The notes: generated by a model not told the origin, from the letters alone. Positions 25,346 through 35,486 are shown, counted from the stretch's first letter. The stretch is 49,157 nt of DNA from Tissierellia bacterium (GCA_030528125.1 JAUMZM010000004.1:11163-60319); one strand, 5' to 3'. Made by a program: numbers and translations.

Positions 25346-26629
25346 TTAATCTATATAATTTTTATTTTTGAATTTTTGGAGAACATTCATAAGAGCAAGT
25401 TTTCCTTGGAAATAATTAAGTCCTCCTTGAAGATATATAGTAAATGGTTCTCTTATTGGTCCATCTGCTGATAATTCAGAAGTTGCTCCGTCTATAAAAC
25501 CACCAGCTGACATTATAACATCATCTTGATATCCTGGCATTGGATATGGAATTGGTGTAATTGAAGCATCAAGGCTACAAGCCTCTTGTATTCCTTTACA
25601 GAAATCTATCATTTTTTCTCTGCTGCCTAAAATTATTGATTGAACTATATCGCTTCTTTTGTCGTCTAATTTAGGTGTTACATCAAATCCATAATCACTA
25701 AATGTCTTTGCAAATAATAATGCAATCTTTACTGATTCCATTGAAGTATGAGAAGCAAAGTATAAACCTTGAAGTATATTTCTTGTCGAACCAAAGCTTA
25801 ATCCTTCTTCTTTTCCTATTCCTGGAGCTGTAAGATAATTTGCACAGTATTCTATAAGATCTTTTCTACCTGCTATATATCCACCTGTTAGAGCAATTCC
25901 GCCACCTAAATTCTTTATCAGAGAACCTGCAATTATATCTGCACCTATTTCTATAGGTTCTCTTGTTTCGGTAAATTCCCCATAGCAGTTATCTACAAAT
26001 ATTATAGCTCTACTATTGTATTGCCTACACTTATCAATTGCCTTTTTTAATTCATCTATAGTAAATGCTTTTCTATTAGTATAACCTGTAGATCTTTGTA
26101 GCATTATTAACTTTGCATCTTTTAAAAGATCATAGTCTATCTTATCATACTGAATCTTTTTGCCATCTAGTAAGTCTAATTTATCGTATTTTATTCCTTT
26201 TGATAAAAGATTACCTTTTTGATCTCCTTTTATTCCTATAACCTCTTGCAAAGTATCATAAGGATCGTCTGTTACAGAAACTATCTTATCGTTATAATTT
26301 AAAAGAGAAAAAAGCACTATTGATATGGCATGAGTTCCAGATACTATATTGCTTCTTACTAGACTATCTTCAGCTTTAAATACTTGACTAAAAATTTTCT
26401 CTGTAACTTCTCTACCAGTATCCCCATAACCATATCCTGTTGACCAATTAAAAGCCGTATTGGATAATTCATTATCTCTAAAAGCTTTTAAAACTTTAAT
26501 TTGATTATATTCTTCTATTGGAGTAAGCAAATCAAACTTATCTTTTAAAGATTTGCTATTATTTTCAACTCTTTCAATTATATCTGTATCAATTTTATAA
26601 TCGATATTATATAAATCTCTAATTTCCAT
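25346..26629 (-). CDS. ynbB: PLP-dependent methionine gamma-lyase family / 'aluminium resistance' protein
   Basis: A fold-type I pyridoxal-phosphate enzyme of 427 residues. The PLP lysine lies in AGSLIKNLGGGIALTGGYIAG, and WSTGYGYGDTGRE, VSGTHAISIVLFSLL and FVDNCYGEFTE are all typical of the YnbB family. Relatives are annotated as cystathionine beta-lyase/aluminium-resistance proteins; the true substrate is not established. In Bacillus the order is miaA-hfq-ynbB. Here hfq is missing, and the start overlaps the miaA stop by about 11 nt. Confidence 0.88.
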   Translation of the reverse strand: MEIRDLYNIDYKIDTDIIERVENNSKSLKDKFDLLTPIEEYNQIKVLKAFRDNELSNTAFNWSTGYGYGDTGREVTEKIFSQVFKAEDSLVRSNIVSGTHAISIVLFSLLNYNDKIVSVTDDPYDTLQEVIGIKGDQKGNLLSKGIKYDKLDLLDGKKIQYDKIDYDLLKDAKLIMLQRSTGYTNRKAFTIDELKKAIDKCRQYNSRAIIFVDNCYGEFTETREPIEIGADIIAGSLIKNLGGGIALTGGYIAGRKDLIEYCANYLTAPGIGKEEGLSFGSTRNILQGLYFASHTSMESVKIALLFAKTFSDYGFDVTPKLDDKRSDIVQSIILGSREKMIDFCKGIQEACSLDASITPIPYPMPGYQDDVIMSAGGFIDGATSELSADGPIREPFTIYLQGGLNYFQGKLALMNVLQKFKNKNYID

Positions 26630-27575
26630 TATTCACCCACAGTTTATTTATCTTTTCTATTAATTCTTCTTTGCTCTTATAGTCTTCTCTATATAATAAA
26701 TAACTTTTGTCATTATAATCTATATATTTTTTCATCCATGTTATCTGTCTTTTAGCATAGTGCCTTGTATTTATTCTAATATTATATTCTAGCTCATCTA
26801 GGCTGATTTTCCCTTTTATATAATCATAAGTCTCTTTATATCCAATAGCTAAAAGAGATCTGCTGTTTTCATCCAAATCATATTTATCTATAAGATTTCT
26901 TGTTTCTGATATAAGTCCATCATCAATCATCATAGAAACTCTTTTGTTAATCTTTTCATAAAGTAAATTTCTATCTTTATAATTTATAAAAAAGACAAAA
27001 GGATCTATTTCATCATTTAATTCTCTTTTACCTGTTTTTGCTTTAGATGGAATAACTCCTGTTTTCTCATAAATCTCAAGAGATCTTATAATTCTCTTCT
27101 TTTCATTAGGATGATATTTTAAAGCAGTTGTTGGATCTATTTTTTTTAAGATATCATATATATAATAATTTCCATACTTATCTGCGAGATTTTCATATTT
27201 ATCTCTTATGCTATTATCTTTCTTAACTGCACCATAATTTAGATTATATAGTATAGAGTCAATATAAAACCCAGTCCCTCCTACAATTATAGGAGATTTG
27301 TTTCTATTAGATATGTCTTTTATTAAATTTCTACAGTCATTTGAAAAATTTTGAACAGAATACTCCTCATTAGGATTTATTATATCTATTAAATGATGTT
27401 TTATTCCAAGAGATTCTTCTTTGGTGACTTTATTTGTACCTATATTCATATCTCTATAAATTTGCTGGGAATCAGATGAAATAATTTCACCATCTATAAG
27501 CTTTGCTAACTTTATAGCTATATCACTTTTCCCACTTGCAGTTGGTCCTGTTATAATTATTACTTTATCTTTCAA
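26619..27575 (-). CDS. miaA: tRNA dimethylallyltransferase MiaA
   Basis: Adds a dimethylallyl group to A37 of tRNAs reading U-starting codons; the product is the substrate of MiaB, also encoded here. It has P-loop GPTASGKS, then DSQQIYRDMNIGTNK, HHLIDI, GGTGFYIDSIL and the C-terminal RHYAKRQITWMKK. I place the start at TTG 27575, which has GGAGAAA 6-7 nt upstream and gives the usual N-terminus (318 aa). A longer frame from another TTG at 27602 lies within mutL and lacks an SD. It overlaps mutL by 11 nt. Confidence 0.92.
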   Translation of the reverse strand: MKDKVIIITGPTASGKSDIAIKLAKLIDGEIISSDSQQIYRDMNIGTNKVTKEESLGIKHHLIDIINPNEEYSVQNFSNDCRNLIKDISNRNKSPIIVGGTGFYIDSILYNLNYGAVKKDNSIRDKYENLADKYGNYYIYDILKKIDPTTALKYHPNEKKRIIRSLEIYEKTGVIPSKAKTGKRELNDEIDPFVFFINYKDRNLLYEKINKRVSMMIDDGLISETRNLIDKYDLDENSRSLLAIGYKETYDYIKGKISLDELEYNIRINTRHYAKRQITWMKKYIDYNDKSYLLYREDYKSKEELIEKINKLWVNNGN

Positions 27576-29391
27576 AATATTTCTCCATTTCGTAAATATC
27601 AAGATATACTACGCAACTTTTCCCATCATAAGTTCTAAAAGGATTATCAAATTTATTTAACTTATCTATAATATGAGTAGCCTCTTTCTCATTTATAGTA
27701 TCTCCTCTTCTAAAAGACTTTGATTTTATTATGGAATTTATTTTTTCATAGAAATATTCATCTGTACTATTAACAGCATCTAGAATTTGATAGAAAAACT
27801 TATCATCTTCAGGATTTTCAAATACTTGTGGAACTTCTCTTATTATTATGGAAGTTGAATCAAATAAATCAACATCAAATCCTATATTTCTAATAATGTC
27901 TTTCTTATCATTAAATATTTCCATTTCATCATTTTTTAACTTTATTATAATTGGACTTAGAAGTATTTGAGATACTGGTTCTTTTTTTGAAAAATTATAT
28001 TTAAATTCTTCAAATCTTATTTTTTGATCTGCAAGTCTATGATCTAGTAATAATAATTTATCAGATGCTTCAAATACTGAATATCTTCTAAAAAATGATG
28101 TCTTATAATTATAATCTTTTATATTTATCTTGTTTTCCGATTCCTTAATGGATTCATCTTCTTTTTTACGATCCAAATCATATATACTATCTTCTTCTTT
28201 TACCAAAAAATTATCGTTATATACTTCATCATTATAATTATCTTTATCTAAAGATTTATTAAAAGATTCATCTTTTTTTTCTATATAAAAATCATTTATA
28301 TAATTATCTTCTACTTTAGGACTTGCTTTTTCTAGAAGGCTTGAATAGTCATCATAGAATATTAGTTCTTTGTCCTTTTTTTCCTCAATAGATATATTTT
28401 TTTCTTTATTTGATTTATTTAAAGCTTCATAAATTATCTGATCCAAAAAGTCTAACAAATCACTTTCATAAATAAATTTTATCTTTCTTTTATTTGGATG
28501 GATGTTTATGTCTATGGCATTTGCATCTAAGTCTATAAATAATTGATAAGCTGGAAATCTTAGATTAGGAATCAGTGTTTTGTATTTATTTTCTATGATA
28601 TTTCTAATCTCTTCATTTTCTACATATCTATTGTTTACATAAAGATATTGCAAAGATCTATTTCCCCTATAATAATTAGGTGTAGAGATATAGCCTTTAA
28701 TTTTAAACTTATCATTCTTTGAATCTATCTCTATAAGATTATCAGCCAAATTATCATCTAATAGTTCTGAAATATTATCTTTTATCGTAAAGTTTTTAAA
28801 TGTTCTAAATATTTCTCTATTATCCTTTATGTATTTAAAGCTTATCTTGGGATTTCCTATAGCCATTATATACATTAGTTTAGAAATTTTATTAGATTCT
28901 GAAATATCAGATGCTAGAAATTTTCTTCTTACAGGGATTTTATGGAAAAGATTAGTTGCTATTATAGTTGTTCCAGTATTTGTAGCTATGTCTTCTTTAG
29001 ATTTCACTTTAGAATCTGTTAAGACTTCCTTTATTCCGATAGAATCAGATTCTGTTTTTGTGATTATTTCTACATCACAACATGCAAGAATTGATGCTAG
29101 AGCTTCTCCTCTAAATCCAAGTGAATATGATATATATAAATCATCGAAATTATTAATCTTAGATGTTGCATGTCTTTCAAAGGCTAGTGGCAAATCTTCT
29201 CTTGAAATTCCATCACCATCATCTGTTACTCTTATATATTCTTTTCCACCAGATTTGATTTCAACTGTGATGTTTTTAGCATTTGCATCTATTGAATTTT
29301 CAACAAGTTCTTTTACAATTGATACTGGAGCCTCTATTATTTCTCCTGCAGCAATTTTTTCAATGGTTTTTAAGTCTAATTTCTTAATCAT
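27565..29391 (-). CDS. mutL: DNA mismatch repair protein MutL, endonuclease motifs lost
   Basis: The N-terminal GHKL ATPase is complete: VKELVENSIDANAKNI with the catalytic Glu, DDGDGI (57-62) and GFRGEALAS (92-100). The linker (about 330-430) is long and acidic. The C-terminal dimerisation domain is present, but the endonuclease motif of Gram-positive MutL, DQHAxxE, reads DHRLADQ at 450-456, and the C-terminal CPHGRP box is TYDGKS (587-592). MutL should therefore lack its own nicking activity. The gene starts at the last base of mutS, and mutS-mutL-miaA form one block. Confidence 0.93.
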   Translation of the reverse strand: MIKKLDLKTIEKIAAGEIIEAPVSIVKELVENSIDANAKNITVEIKSGGKEYIRVTDDGDGISREDLPLAFERHATSKINNFDDLYISYSLGFRGEALASILACCDVEIITKTESDSIGIKEVLTDSKVKSKEDIATNTGTTIIATNLFHKIPVRRKFLASDISESNKISKLMYIMAIGNPKISFKYIKDNREIFRTFKNFTIKDNISELLDDNLADNLIEIDSKNDKFKIKGYISTPNYYRGNRSLQYLYVNNRYVENEEIRNIIENKYKTLIPNLRFPAYQLFIDLDANAIDINIHPNKRKIKFIYESDLLDFLDQIIYEALNKSNKEKNISIEEKKDKELIFYDDYSSLLEKASPKVEDNYINDFYIEKKDESFNKSLDKDNYNDEVYNDNFLVKEEDSIYDLDRKKEDESIKESENKINIKDYNYKTSFFRRYSVFEASDKLLLLDHRLADQKIRFEEFKYNFSKKEPVSQILLSPIIIKLKNDEMEIFNDKKDIIRNIGFDVDLFDSTSIIIREVPQVFENPEDDKFFYQILDAVNSTDEYFYEKINSIIKSKSFRRGDTINEKEATHIIDKLNKFDNPFRTYDGKSCVVYLDIYEMEKYFER

Positions 29392-32006
29392 TATAATTGA
29401 TCAACCCTTTCAATTAGATCATTTAATATACTCATAGATTCTAATGGTGTTATAGAATTTACATCTAGTTTTTTGATTTCATCTTTTAGAAAATTAAGTT
29501 TATTGTTTTTAATCTGAGATGTTGTAGAATCTATTTTTTCTTTTTTATTTAAATTAGTTCCAAGAGTATTATCATAATCTAATTTTTCCATAAATAGTTT
29601 TGCATTATTTATAAGCATATCAGGTAATCCTGCCATCTGTGCAACTTCTATTCCATAGCTTTGATCTGATTTTCCTCTACTTATTTTTCTTAAAAATATA
29701 AGCTTTCCATCTTTTTCTTCTATGTTGATTTTAAGATTAACCACATTTGGATATCTTTTTTCAAGAACTGTAAGCTCATGAAAATGAGTAGCAAAGACTG
29801 TTTTTACCTTGGTAATCTTACTTAAATAATCTACAAGACTCATAGCAATTGATAATCCATCATCGGTACTTGTTCCTCTTCCAACTTCATCTAATACTAC
29901 AAAAGAATCCTTTGTGGCATTTTTTAATATATTACTTACTTCTTTCATTTCAAGCATAAATGTAGACTCACCCTTTGAAATATTATCTGATGCTCCAATT
30001 CTTGTAAAAACTTTATCGCATATTGATATGCTTGCACTATCACATGGAACAAAAGATCCCATTTGTGCAAGTATTATAATAATTGCAGTCTGTCTCATAT
30101 AAGTAGACTTGCCTGCCATATTAGGTCCTGTTATTATTTGAATTAGATTATTATCTTCTCCAATATCAGTGTCATTTGAGATAAACTCATTTTCCTTTAA
30201 TTTATTTTCTATTATTGGATGTCTTCCATTTTTGATTTTTATGATATTATCATTTGTTATTTTAGGACGTGTATAATTGTACTTTAATGCAACTTTGCTA
30301 AGAGAATTCATAGCATCTATATTTGCTATAATTCTTGCGACATTTTGTATAACTCTTACTTCTTTTAAAATTTTTGATCTTATATCCTCAAATATTTCCA
30401 ATTCAAATTCATTAATCTTATCGGTTCCTTCAAGTATAAGCTCAGAAATTTCTTCAAGTCTTTCGGTAGTATATCTCTCTTGATTTTTTAAAGTTTGCTT
30501 TCTTATATAATTATCAGGTACTTTATCAAGATTGCTCTTTGTAATTTCAATAGAATATCCGTTATTTTTGTTATATTTTATCTTGTAATTTTTTATTCCT
30601 GTTAATTCTTTCTGATCGTTTTCGTATTCTATTAGATCTTTTTTTGCTTTTGAAGTTTCTGTTTTTAAATTATCTAGCTTATTATTATAGCCCTTTTTTA
30701 TTATGGAACCTTCGCTTATAGTTATTGGTGGGTCATCTACTATTGAATTACTAAGAAGTTCATATATCTCCTTTAGATCAAAAAGATTTTTTCCAATTAA
30801 ATTTATTTGTTTATTATTAAGACTTGTAAGATAATTTTTTAATGATGGTATATTCCTTATTGAATTTTTTAAAGATATAAAATCTCTAGCATTGCATCTA
30901 TTATATGAAATCTTTCCTATCAATCTTTCTAGATCATATATATCATCTAAATAATTAGAGATTGTTTTAGACACATTGAAATTATTCACAAGAAATTCAA
31001 CTAGATCTAGCCTAAATTCTATCTTTTTCTTATCAAGTAATGGTCTTTCTAGCCATTGATTTATAAGTCTTGACCCCATTGCAGTATCTGTTTTATCTAT
31101 TATATTTATAACTGAATCCACTTTTGTGTTATTATTTAGATTCTTGTGTAATTCCAGATTTTTTCTTGTATTTCTATCTAATTGCAAATAATTATTTACT
31201 TCAAGAATTTCAATGTCATTAATATGTGTAAGATTTTCATTTTGAAAATTATATATATAGTCCAAAAGATTGTTTACAGATAGGATTTTTAGATTACTTG
31301 ATATGATTTTTTTAAGATTTTCTTTTCCTATATGTTCGTTTATCTTGTCTTTTATATTATCAAAATCATAATCTAGTCTATCAATGTAGTTTATAAATAT
31401 GCTGTTATTTTCTATATATTTTCTAAGCTCATCATTTGTATAGTCTGCATTTAAAATTATTTCTGACGGATTTATTTTTGCAATTTGATCGATTAAGGAT
31501 TTTCCTATATATGTTTTTTCTCCTCTAAGTTCAAAAGTAGTAATTTTTCCTGTAGTAACATCACAAAAAGATGCGGCAATTCCATATATACTATCAAATA
31601 TTGACATTAAAAAGTTATTTTCTGATTTATCAATAGATTCAACATCTGTAATAGTTCCGGGAGTAACTATCCTCGTAATAGCCCTTTTAACAAGTCCTTT
31701 TGCAAGCTTAGGATCTTCTATTTGATCACATATAGCAACCTTATGACCTTTTTTTACAAGCTTATTTACATAAGTATCAATTACATGATGTGGAACTCCA
31801 CACATAGGAGCTCTTTTGTCATGACCACAGTCTTTACCTGTTAAAGCAAGCTGCAATTCTTTGCTTATAATTATTGCATCTTCAAAAAATGATTCATAAA
31901 AATCTCCAACTCTATATAAGAGAAGAGCATCTTTAAAATCATTTTTTGTTTCTACATAATGCTTTAACATAGGAGTTAATTTCTTAAATTCAAAATCATC
32001 TAGCAT
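29391..32006 (-). CDS. mutS: DNA mismatch repair protein MutS
   Basis: Recognises mismatches and hands over to MutL. The mismatch-binding Phe-x-Glu lies in VGDFYESFFEDA near the start. The ATPase has GPNMAGKSTYMRQTA, the Walker B LDEVGRGTSTDDGLSIA and FATHFHELTVLE. Size (871 aa) is normal for MutS1. The ATG at 32006 has SD GAGG; a 9-codon extension from TTG is not supported. Confidence 0.95.
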   Translation of the reverse strand: MLDDFEFKKLTPMLKHYVETKNDFKDALLLYRVGDFYESFFEDAIIISKELQLALTGKDCGHDKRAPMCGVPHHVIDTYVNKLVKKGHKVAICDQIEDPKLAKGLVKRAITRIVTPGTITDVESIDKSENNFLMSIFDSIYGIAASFCDVTTGKITTFELRGEKTYIGKSLIDQIAKINPSEIILNADYTNDELRKYIENNSIFINYIDRLDYDFDNIKDKINEHIGKENLKKIISSNLKILSVNNLLDYIYNFQNENLTHINDIEILEVNNYLQLDRNTRKNLELHKNLNNNTKVDSVINIIDKTDTAMGSRLINQWLERPLLDKKKIEFRLDLVEFLVNNFNVSKTISNYLDDIYDLERLIGKISYNRCNARDFISLKNSIRNIPSLKNYLTSLNNKQINLIGKNLFDLKEIYELLSNSIVDDPPITISEGSIIKKGYNNKLDNLKTETSKAKKDLIEYENDQKELTGIKNYKIKYNKNNGYSIEITKSNLDKVPDNYIRKQTLKNQERYTTERLEEISELILEGTDKINEFELEIFEDIRSKILKEVRVIQNVARIIANIDAMNSLSKVALKYNYTRPKITNDNIIKIKNGRHPIIENKLKENEFISNDTDIGEDNNLIQIITGPNMAGKSTYMRQTAIIIILAQMGSFVPCDSASISICDKVFTRIGASDNISKGESTFMLEMKEVSNILKNATKDSFVVLDEVGRGTSTDDGLSIAMSLVDYLSKITKVKTVFATHFHELTVLEKRYPNVVNLKINIEEKDGKLIFLRKISRGKSDQSYGIEVAQMAGLPDMLINNAKLFMEKLDYDNTLGTNLNKKEKIDSTTSQIKNNKLNFLKDEIKKLDVNSITPLESMSILNDLIERVDQL

Positions 32007-32054
32007 AATAAACCTCACTATACAAAAAAACAATCTTTAATCTTCTAGTAGAAT

Positions 32055-33392
32055 TTATACTAATTCTCCTTCTAAAGTAAAAGATGTATTTCCTGTAATC
32101 TTTACATCTACAATTTTCCCAATCAAACTTTCGTCAGCCTTAGCATGAACTAGTTTAAATGTATCAGTTCTTCCAGATAAGAATTCATCATTATTTTTAC
32201 TAACTGATTCAAAAAGAACTTTTACAGTCTTTCCTACATATTCTTTGTTTTTTTCAAAAAATACAGGATATAAATGATCTAATAATCTATCAAATCTATC
32301 TTGGATTATATCCTTATCAATAGTTTCTAGTTTAGCGGCCTTAGTTCCTGGTCTTTTTGAATAGATAAAAGTATAAGCAGAATCAAATTTCACTTTATCA
32401 CATAGATCAAGAGTTTCTTTGAAATCTTCTTCTGTTTCTGTAGGATATCCTACAATTATATCTGTTGAAATAGCAATATTTGGTATAGCCTTTCTTAATT
32501 TAGCTACTTTTTCCATATACTTTTGTCTATCATAATGTCTATTCATATCTTTTAAGACTTTATCACTTCCTGATTGGAGAGGTAAATGAAAATAATTGCA
32601 AATATTATCGTTATTTTTCATAACCTCAATTAATTCATCAGATAGATCTTTTGGATGACTTGTTGTAAATCTTAGTCTAGAAAGTCCATCTATCTTTGCA
32701 ATTCTATCAAGAAGTTGTGGGAAAGTAGCTGAAAAATCAGTGGTGTTTCCATATGAGTTTACATTTTGACCCAATAATGTGATTTCCTTATATCCATTAT
32801 TAACAAGATTTTCAACTTCTTCAATAATAGCATAAGGTCTTCTTGATTCTTCTCTTCCTCTAGAATAAGGAACTATACAATAGCTACAAAAGTTATTACA
32901 TCCTCGCATTATATTAACATAAGCTTGAAAATTATTTGAATTATTGTATTCTACAAAATCTTCTTTAGGATACATTGTAGATATATCTATAACTCTCTCA
33001 TTTTTTTCTAAGTGCCTTCTAATTAACTCTGGTAAAAGATCTATATTTTTTGTTCCAAATACAATATCAACTTCAGGATATTTTTCTTCTATTATATGTC
33101 TTGCCTTTGTTGTTTGCATCATACATCCTGATACAGATAATATTTTATCAGGATGTTTTCTTTTAAGTTGTTTAAGACTACCCACTTGTCCAAATAATCT
33201 TAACTCTGCATTTTCTCTAACTAAACAAGTATTAAATAATATGAAATCTGCAGAATCTCTATCAGAAGTCTTAGTGTATCCCATTTCTTCCAATAAATAT
33301 GAAATTCTTTCAGAATCATGTTCATTCATTTGGCAACCAAATGTAGTTATATTATATGTCTTTCCTTTAAAATATTCTTTGTTATACTCCAT
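32055..33392 (-). CDS. miaB: tRNA-2-methylthio-N6-dimethylallyladenosine synthase MiaB
   Basis: A radical-SAM methylthiotransferase that adds a methylthio group to i6A37, acting after MiaA. The UPF0004 domain has Cys in TTFGCQMNEHDSE, FNTCLVRENAE and VSGCMMQT. The radical-SAM cluster is CNNFCSYC, followed by IVPYSRGREESRR; a C-terminal TRAM domain ends the protein (445 aa). SD GGAGG precedes the ATG. The only sequence between it and the upstream gene is a terminator-like hairpin. Confidence 0.95.
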   Translation of the reverse strand: MEYNKEYFKGKTYNITTFGCQMNEHDSERISYLLEEMGYTKTSDRDSADFILFNTCLVRENAELRLFGQVGSLKQLKRKHPDKILSVSGCMMQTTKARHIIEEKYPEVDIVFGTKNIDLLPELIRRHLEKNERVIDISTMYPKEDFVEYNNSNNFQAYVNIMRGCNNFCSYCIVPYSRGREESRRPYAIIEEVENLVNNGYKEITLLGQNVNSYGNTTDFSATFPQLLDRIAKIDGLSRLRFTTSHPKDLSDELIEVMKNNDNICNYFHLPLQSGSDKVLKDMNRHYDRQKYMEKVAKLRKAIPNIAISTDIIVGYPTETEEDFKETLDLCDKVKFDSAYTFIYSKRPGTKAAKLETIDKDIIQDRFDRLLDHLYPVFFEKNKEYVGKTVKVLFESVSKNNDEFLSGRTDTFKLVHAKADESLIGKIVDVKITGNTSFTLEGELV

Positions 33393-33404
33393 TTATCCTC
33401 CATA

Positions 33405-33438
33405 TCAAAAATAAAAAGAGATGAAAACTCATCTCTTA
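33405..33438 (-). terminator. Terminator-like hairpin between ispH-rpsA and miaB
   Basis: The minus strand AAGAGATGA and TCATCTCTT form a perfect 9-bp stem with a 4-nt loop, followed by TTTATTTTT. It fills most of the 62-nt gap. No promoter fits between it and the miaB SD, so it probably attenuates rather than ends transcription (inference). Confidence 0.8.
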
Positions 33439-33454
33439 TCATTAAGATATCTTC

Positions 33455-35485
33455 TTATTCTTCTTCTTTGTTAGCCTCAAGTTGTTGTTCAATGAAAAGT
33501 CCAAGATTGTTTTGAAGATCATCATCACCAAAAGAATCATTATCTGCTTTATCAAATTGTTTCTTTACTTTATTAACTTTCTTTTTAGGCTTTCTAGCTG
33601 GTCTTTCTGGTTCTGGTTGAAGAGCTTTCATGCTTAATCCAATTCTTTCAGCATCTTTATCTATTGAAAGGATTTTAACTTCAACTTCATCACCAATGTT
33701 TAATTCATCTGATGGTTTTTCAACATGTAACCAAGAAATCTCTGAAACATGAATTAATCCTTCAACTCCTTCAGCTAATTCAACAAAAGCTCCAAAGTCT
33801 AATAAATTAACTACTTTTCCTTTTACAACTTCGCCAACTTCGTGTTCATTGCAATATTTTTCAAATGGTTTTTCTTGTAATTGTTTAAGTCCAAGAGAAA
33901 TTCTATCTCTTTCTTTATTAAGTTTTAAGATTTTAACTTCAATCTCATCACCTATATTTAAAACGTCAGCAGGATTTGTTACTCTATTCCATGATATATC
34001 TGATACATGAAGTAATCCATCAAGATCTCCAATTTCAACAAATGCACCAAAGTCTGTTAATCTTGCAACTTTGCCTTTTACAACTTGTCCTTCTTCAAGA
34101 TTAGACCATTGATCATCAAGTTTTTCTTGAATTACATTCTTTCTTGAAAGAACAAGTCTTCTTTTTCTTTCGTCAACGCTTAGAATTTCTACTTCCCAAA
34201 CTTCGCCAACAAATTTCTTAAAGTTTTTTACAAAATATGTTGCAATATGACTTGCTGGAATAAAACCATTTATTCCATATACTTGACAAGTTAATCCGCC
34301 TTTATTAGCTCCTATTACCTTAACTTCTACAGTTTCTTGTTTTTCAAACTTATCTGTAAGTTTCTTCCAATTTTTCATTCCTTCAACTCTTCTTGTTGAA
34401 AGTGAAACATTGCCTTCTCCGTCATCAAGTTTGATAATATAAACATCAACTTCATCACCAACATTGAAATGATCTTTTGGATTTTCCCTTTGTTCATCAG
34501 TCATCTCATCTAATTTCACAATTCCATCAGCACGATATTGAATATCAACGAAAATCTCGTCATCTTTTACATTGATAACTGATCCTTTCACGATATCTCT
34601 TGGATAGATTTTTTTCATGCTATCCTCAATGCTGTTCATAAATTCTTCGTTTGTTAAATTATCCATTCTACTAGCTACCCCCTCGACAATCTTATCCGGT
34701 GTGGACGCACCAGCGATTATCCCTATTGTATTAAATTTTGAGAGATTTTGCAAAGGTAAATCTTTAACAGTTTCAATTCTATACACATTCTTACAGTATG
34801 TATTAGATATTTGATAAAGTTTGTTTGTATTAGAACTATTAAATCCACCGACCACAATCATACAATCAACTCTTTTGGATAGATTCTCACATGATTTCTG
34901 CCTATCTCTTGTTGCGTTGCATATTGTATTTCTAACCACTACATTCTCATTATTTTCTATAATAATGTTAGATATTTTCTCAAAAAATTCATGTCTATTT
35001 GTTGTCTGAGAAATTACAAATAAACCTGAATCATCCCTAATATTTTTTGCTTGTATCTCATCTTTTATTATTATACTATTTTTTGCAAAAGATGCCATAG
35101 CTATTATCTCTGGATGCTCATTATTTCCTACTATTATTATTTTATATCCTTCTTTTTCATATTTTTGTATTAATTTATATATTCCTAATAAGACAGGACA
35201 TGTAGCATCTACTAAAATATTTTCATTTGCTTTTATTTTTTGTTTAATTTCATCTTTTACACCATGTGCTCTTGTTACGATAACACTATTATTAATATCA
35301 TCAATACAAGAATCATCAATTACTTTAAGTCCTTTATTTTCAAGTTCTTCTACCTGTTGAGGATTATGAACCAATGGTCCTAATGAATAGGCTTCTTTCC
35401 CATAATCTAAAGCTTCATAAGCTTTTTTTACAGATAACTTTACACCATTACAAAATCCTGAATTTTCAGCTATTATTATATTCAT
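33455..35485 (-). CDS. ispH: IspH (HMB-PP reductase) fused to ribosomal protein S1
   Basis: Two functions in one chain of 676 residues. Residues 1-285 are IspH, the Fe-S enzyme making IPP and DMAPP in the last step of the MEP pathway. The cluster cysteines are Cys12, Cys96 and Cys189, with His40 and His74 in the substrate pocket. Residues about 297-365, 385-450, 467-535 and 552-620 are four S1 RNA-binding domains, the last two with the typical DFGAFVE and GLLHVSDISW/GLIHVSEISW. The tail (625-676) is lysine-rich and then acidic. The same fusion is known from clostridia and relatives. It follows plsC after 1 nt, SD AAGGA. Confidence 0.94.
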   Translation of the reverse strand: MNIIIAENSGFCNGVKLSVKKAYEALDYGKEAYSLGPLVHNPQQVEELENKGLKVIDDSCIDDINNSVIVTRAHGVKDEIKQKIKANENILVDATCPVLLGIYKLIQKYEKEGYKIIIVGNNEHPEIIAMASFAKNSIIIKDEIQAKNIRDDSGLFVISQTTNRHEFFEKISNIIIENNENVVVRNTICNATRDRQKSCENLSKRVDCMIVVGGFNSSNTNKLYQISNTYCKNVYRIETVKDLPLQNLSKFNTIGIIAGASTPDKIVEGVASRMDNLTNEEFMNSIEDSMKKIYPRDIVKGSVINVKDDEIFVDIQYRADGIVKLDEMTDEQRENPKDHFNVGDEVDVYIIKLDDGEGNVSLSTRRVEGMKNWKKLTDKFEKQETVEVKVIGANKGGLTCQVYGINGFIPASHIATYFVKNFKKFVGEVWEVEILSVDERKRRLVLSRKNVIQEKLDDQWSNLEEGQVVKGKVARLTDFGAFVEIGDLDGLLHVSDISWNRVTNPADVLNIGDEIEVKILKLNKERDRISLGLKQLQEKPFEKYCNEHEVGEVVKGKVVNLLDFGAFVELAEGVEGLIHVSEISWLHVEKPSDELNIGDEVEVKILSIDKDAERIGLSMKALQPEPERPARKPKKKVNKVKKQFDKADNDSFGDDDLQNNLGLFIEQQLEANKEEE

Positions 35486-35486
35486 T

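Noticed and set aside
26619-27602. Absence of hfq between miaA and ynbB as a deletion.
   Set aside because: Many low-GC anaerobic cocci lack hfq at this site; overlapping gene ends show no scar.
28829-29437. A 202-codon open frame on the plus strand.
   Set aside because: It lies antisense to mutL, whose ATPase motifs are unmistakable. Similar plus-strand open frames opposite miaB, scpA, recN and rnfD are also shadows of low-GC codon use.
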